Below are positions 31,216 through 33,211 of a stretch of 33,211 bases of DNA, piece after piece (position 1 is the first letter of the stretch; every line of letters begins with the position of its first letter). Made by a program: the position numbers and the translations under genes. This DNA comes from Podila epigama (Eukaryota; Mortierellomycota; Mortierellomycetes; Mortierellales; Mortierellaceae): positions 1-33,211 of the forward strand of contig JAAAVE010000102.1 of the NCBI GenBank assembly GCA_015679605.1, in the 5' to 3' direction. The notes beneath the pieces were generated by a model. It was given only the letters and a program-made list of their open reading frames with translations, was not told where the DNA came from and did not search any database.

Positions 31216-31251
31216 GTTCATACACACGTTCATACACACGTTCATACAAAA
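31216..31251 (+). repeat. 12-bp tandem repeat (GTTCATACACAC) in the TDH leader
   Basis: Three copies; the third ends in AAAAC. They lie within the probable 5' UTR, 31-66 bp before the start codon. Confidence 0.85.
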
Positions 31252-31281
31252 CACATTCTCATATATACACACATAGACACA

Positions 31282-33211
31282 ATGTTCAGGTCAACTACTA
31301 GCTCCGTCTTGGCGTCCTCAACCAGGATGCTGAGACAGCCATTGCGCACCACCCCCAATGCCACCACCTTCATGGCCCGCTATAAGAACGCCGCCGCAGC
31401 CTCGGCCACTACCCGCATGTTCTCCATCTCCTCTACCAGCCACAAGAATACATCCACTTCCACCCCCTCCGCAGCCACCTCTACCCCAGCCTCCGCCCCT
31501 CGGCATCCAAGAGTCCTGGTCACTGGTATGTTCCCTCTCTATGTCTGGTTGTGTGTGTGTGTGTGTGCGTCTGTCAGAATATGTAAAGGAGCTGCGTGGT
31601 GTACATAATGTGTGTGTGACCACGTGTTGTGGAGGAGGCGTATTGAGGAGTGTTGAGGTGTGTTCAAAAGGAGATATTGGACTCGGAGAAATGTCACGGA
31701 TCATGGATGTGATGGATGTGCAAATGAGTGTAAAAGTGAGAATGTAGTCATGCCTTACTACGCCCACTCCTACTTTCATTCCCCTTCACGCATACAACAG
31801 TCTACAACTCTTTTCGTCTCAATAGACCCTCGTTCTAATGTCCATTTTCTTTTTTTTATTGGGGTTTCGTTCTTGCTGCTATTAGGTTCGTTGGGTCAGC
31901 TTGGTTCTGGCCTCGTCAAGGAGCTTCGGTAAGGGGAAAGAGGGAGAATAGGATGAAAAAGACGCATGGTGATGGAGAAGTGTTACAATGCGGGCCCAAC
32001 ATAACGACATGTCTTGTTCGTTGACCGCATGACAACATGTCAAGACTGCAAAAAAAAAAAAAAAAAATCTCGCTTTTGGAATGAAGGATGGGAAGAGAAA
32101 AGATAGAGAGAGAGTTTCCAACAAAAAAAGAGCAAAGTGATGTTCAGCTGTTTAGCGCTTGGATTGAGTGGGAAAGTTGATGCAGTTCTGTTCGTCTGTT
32201 CGTTGGGGTTGGTGGTACAACAAAAAGAGTACAACTGACCATTTGTATTGCGGCATTGCAGTGCCATGGCCACACAAACAAACGAGCACAACAACAACAA
32301 CAACAACAACAAAAAAAAAAAAGGGAGATGTTGACAAATGCACACCACCACACCCTCTGCCACTCTTGTTTATTTTTGTTTCTTCCCACAGTTGTTTGTG
32401 CAGAAGACACGAGAAGAGAGTCTTCTCTTTTTTCTTTTCTTTTTTCTTAAATGTCCTCAAAAGAAAGAGAAGGGCCAGAAGCGAGGGAAGAGCTGATACA
32501 CCTGTACACTTGTACACATGTACCTCAAGAAGAAAAAGAACATGAAAGGGACACTCCATGCCTTTTAACATGTTTCGTGCTCTTGGGACATTCCTCCATC
32601 CTTTCAGCCATCAGCAATTCCTGACAACTTTCTCTTTCCTCCATCCCATCCATAGACGCATGTATGGCAGTGAAAACGTTGTTGCCTCAGATATCCGAAA
32701 GGCCTCGGACGAGTTTATGGCCACCGGCCCCTTTGTTTACGCAGATGTCATGAACTATTCCATGCTTGAGCGCATCGTTGTCGACTGGCGAATTGGTAAG
32801 GATATACATTTATATCAACATCCCAACATCCCAACATCCCAACAACAAGCATGGTGAATCGAATCATCTGGTCAATATCCGAAAACAAATGAAAAGGGGG
32901 AGGGGGGGGGAGGTGAGGAAGACGAGAGTCGAGCGGCTTTCGTTTCCTTTTTTGACCTCATCTCTCGTTCGCTCCACTCTCCGCCTGCATTGATGAAGAT
33001 GAGCAGTTCCGTTCTCCATGTGGCACCATTCTTTTTACATTTCCTTCTCAGCACTTTCTTTGCCAATTGGCACCCAACAGTGCGCAATGTCAGGGCGAGA
33101 GAAACAAAAAAAGAGCAATTGTCACAAACAGACAGCAAGGTTATTGACAGACAGAAAGACATGCAGGAGCTGGACTCGAACACAAATGTCCCATTCATCT
33201 TCCTGGGAAAT
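31282..33211 (+). CDS. TDH: L-threonine 3-dehydrogenase, mitochondrial (SDR type), 3'-incomplete
   Basis: Oxidises L-threonine to 2-amino-3-oxobutyrate with NAD+, feeding glycine and acetyl-CoA formation in mitochondria. Visible exons: 31282-31525, 31886-31928, 32656-32795, encoding 142 residues plus one base. From 32796 the sequence is intron; no continuation such as a WxxHxSALLSA-type segment is seen before the edge, so the rest lies outside. Residues 1-76 are a Ser/Thr/Arg-rich mitochondrial presequence. The fold begins at RVLVTGSLGQLGSGLVKELR, which joins exons 1 and 2 and contains the GxxGxxG NAD loop. ENVVASDIRKASDEF follows (acidic end of beta-2), then GPFVYADVMNYSMLERIVVDWRI, which closely follows the SDR-type TDH pattern. 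Exon 2 is only 43 nt, between introns of 360 and 727 bp, unusually long here. Other SDR epimerases are less likely because of the SDIRK and GPFxYxD motifs. Confidence 0.9.

Larger units (their letters stand above)
27019..31281. other. 4.26-kb region without a supportable intact gene
   Basis: No open frame in this interval shows a recognisable family or persistent coding character. It starts with the promoter of the 2H-like gene and ends with the promoter/leader of the threonine dehydrogenase. In between are a possible coding relic (27676-27966), a 35-bp tandem repeat (28321-28456), a CA-rich tract (29085-29210), homopolymers and short tandem repeats. No tRNA or rRNA was identified by eye. A non-coding RNA cannot be excluded. 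Confidence 0.6.

Noticed and set aside
33160-33200. tRNA T-arm-like GTTCGAGTCCA on the minus strand at the right edge
   Set aside because: The flanking bases do not form a five-pair T stem, and no acceptor, D or anticodon arm can be folded around it. It also lies within the TDH intron or flank.

Overview
The window is nuclear DNA from a filamentous fungus. The genes are rich in short introns (mostly 90-270 bp, nearly all GT-AG, donors mostly GTAAGT or GTATGT-like). Intergenic DNA is full of homopolymer runs and microsatellites, and the proteins carry Ser, Gln and Pro-rich disordered inserts. A mammalian-type soluble adenylyl cyclase, an F-box/leucine-rich protein and a short-chain-dehydrogenase threonine dehydrogenase together suggest an early-diverging lineage, most likely Mortierellomycota/Mucoromycota rather than Dikarya. 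This placement is inferred from gene content, not from a search.

Layout from left to right. 1-936 is low-complexity intergenic DNA. 937-2487 (+) is a mitochondrial Qri7/OSGEPL1-type tRNA threonylcarbamoyl transferase. 2687-4358 (+) is the oligosaccharyltransferase subunit OST3/OST6 (5 exons). 4546-7643 (-) is a mitochondrial pentatricopeptide-repeat protein (4 exons). It shares a 714-bp divergent promoter with 8358-15295 (+), an ADCY10-like soluble adenylyl cyclase of about 1989 residues (8 exons). 15526-17424 (+) is an F-box/LRR protein. 17804-20760 (+) is a TM9SF/EMP70 nonaspanin (9 exons). 21114-23113 (-) is a secreted pepsin-like aspartic protease with a poly-Q acidic tail (3 exons). 23707-25719 (-) is an unrecognised disordered protein with a triplicated Trp motif. 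26078-27018 (-) is a secreted protein with two HxTx motifs, like 2H phosphoesterases (2 exons). 27019-31281 has no supportable gene but holds a 35-bp tandem repeat and a possible coding relic. 31282 to the right edge (+) is the 5' part of a mitochondrial L-threonine 3-dehydrogenase, which continues outside the window.

The genes do not form an operon-like system. They fall into mitochondrial functions (Qri7, PPR, TDH), secretory-pathway functions (OST3, TM9SF, protease, 2H protein) and signalling or turnover (cyclase, F-box). All exon joins were chosen by eye from splice consensus, reading-frame phase and continuity of family motifs. In every multi-exon gene that ends inside the window, the summed exons give a whole number of codons.

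The most interesting object is the cyclase. It keeps the ADCY10 architecture (C1, C2, NTPase, long helical C-terminus) but has a roughly 280-residue insert inside C1. It also appears to lack the bicarbonate-binding Arg and two C2 catalytic-site residues, and it carries three RRxS (PKA-consensus) sites in its disordered segments.
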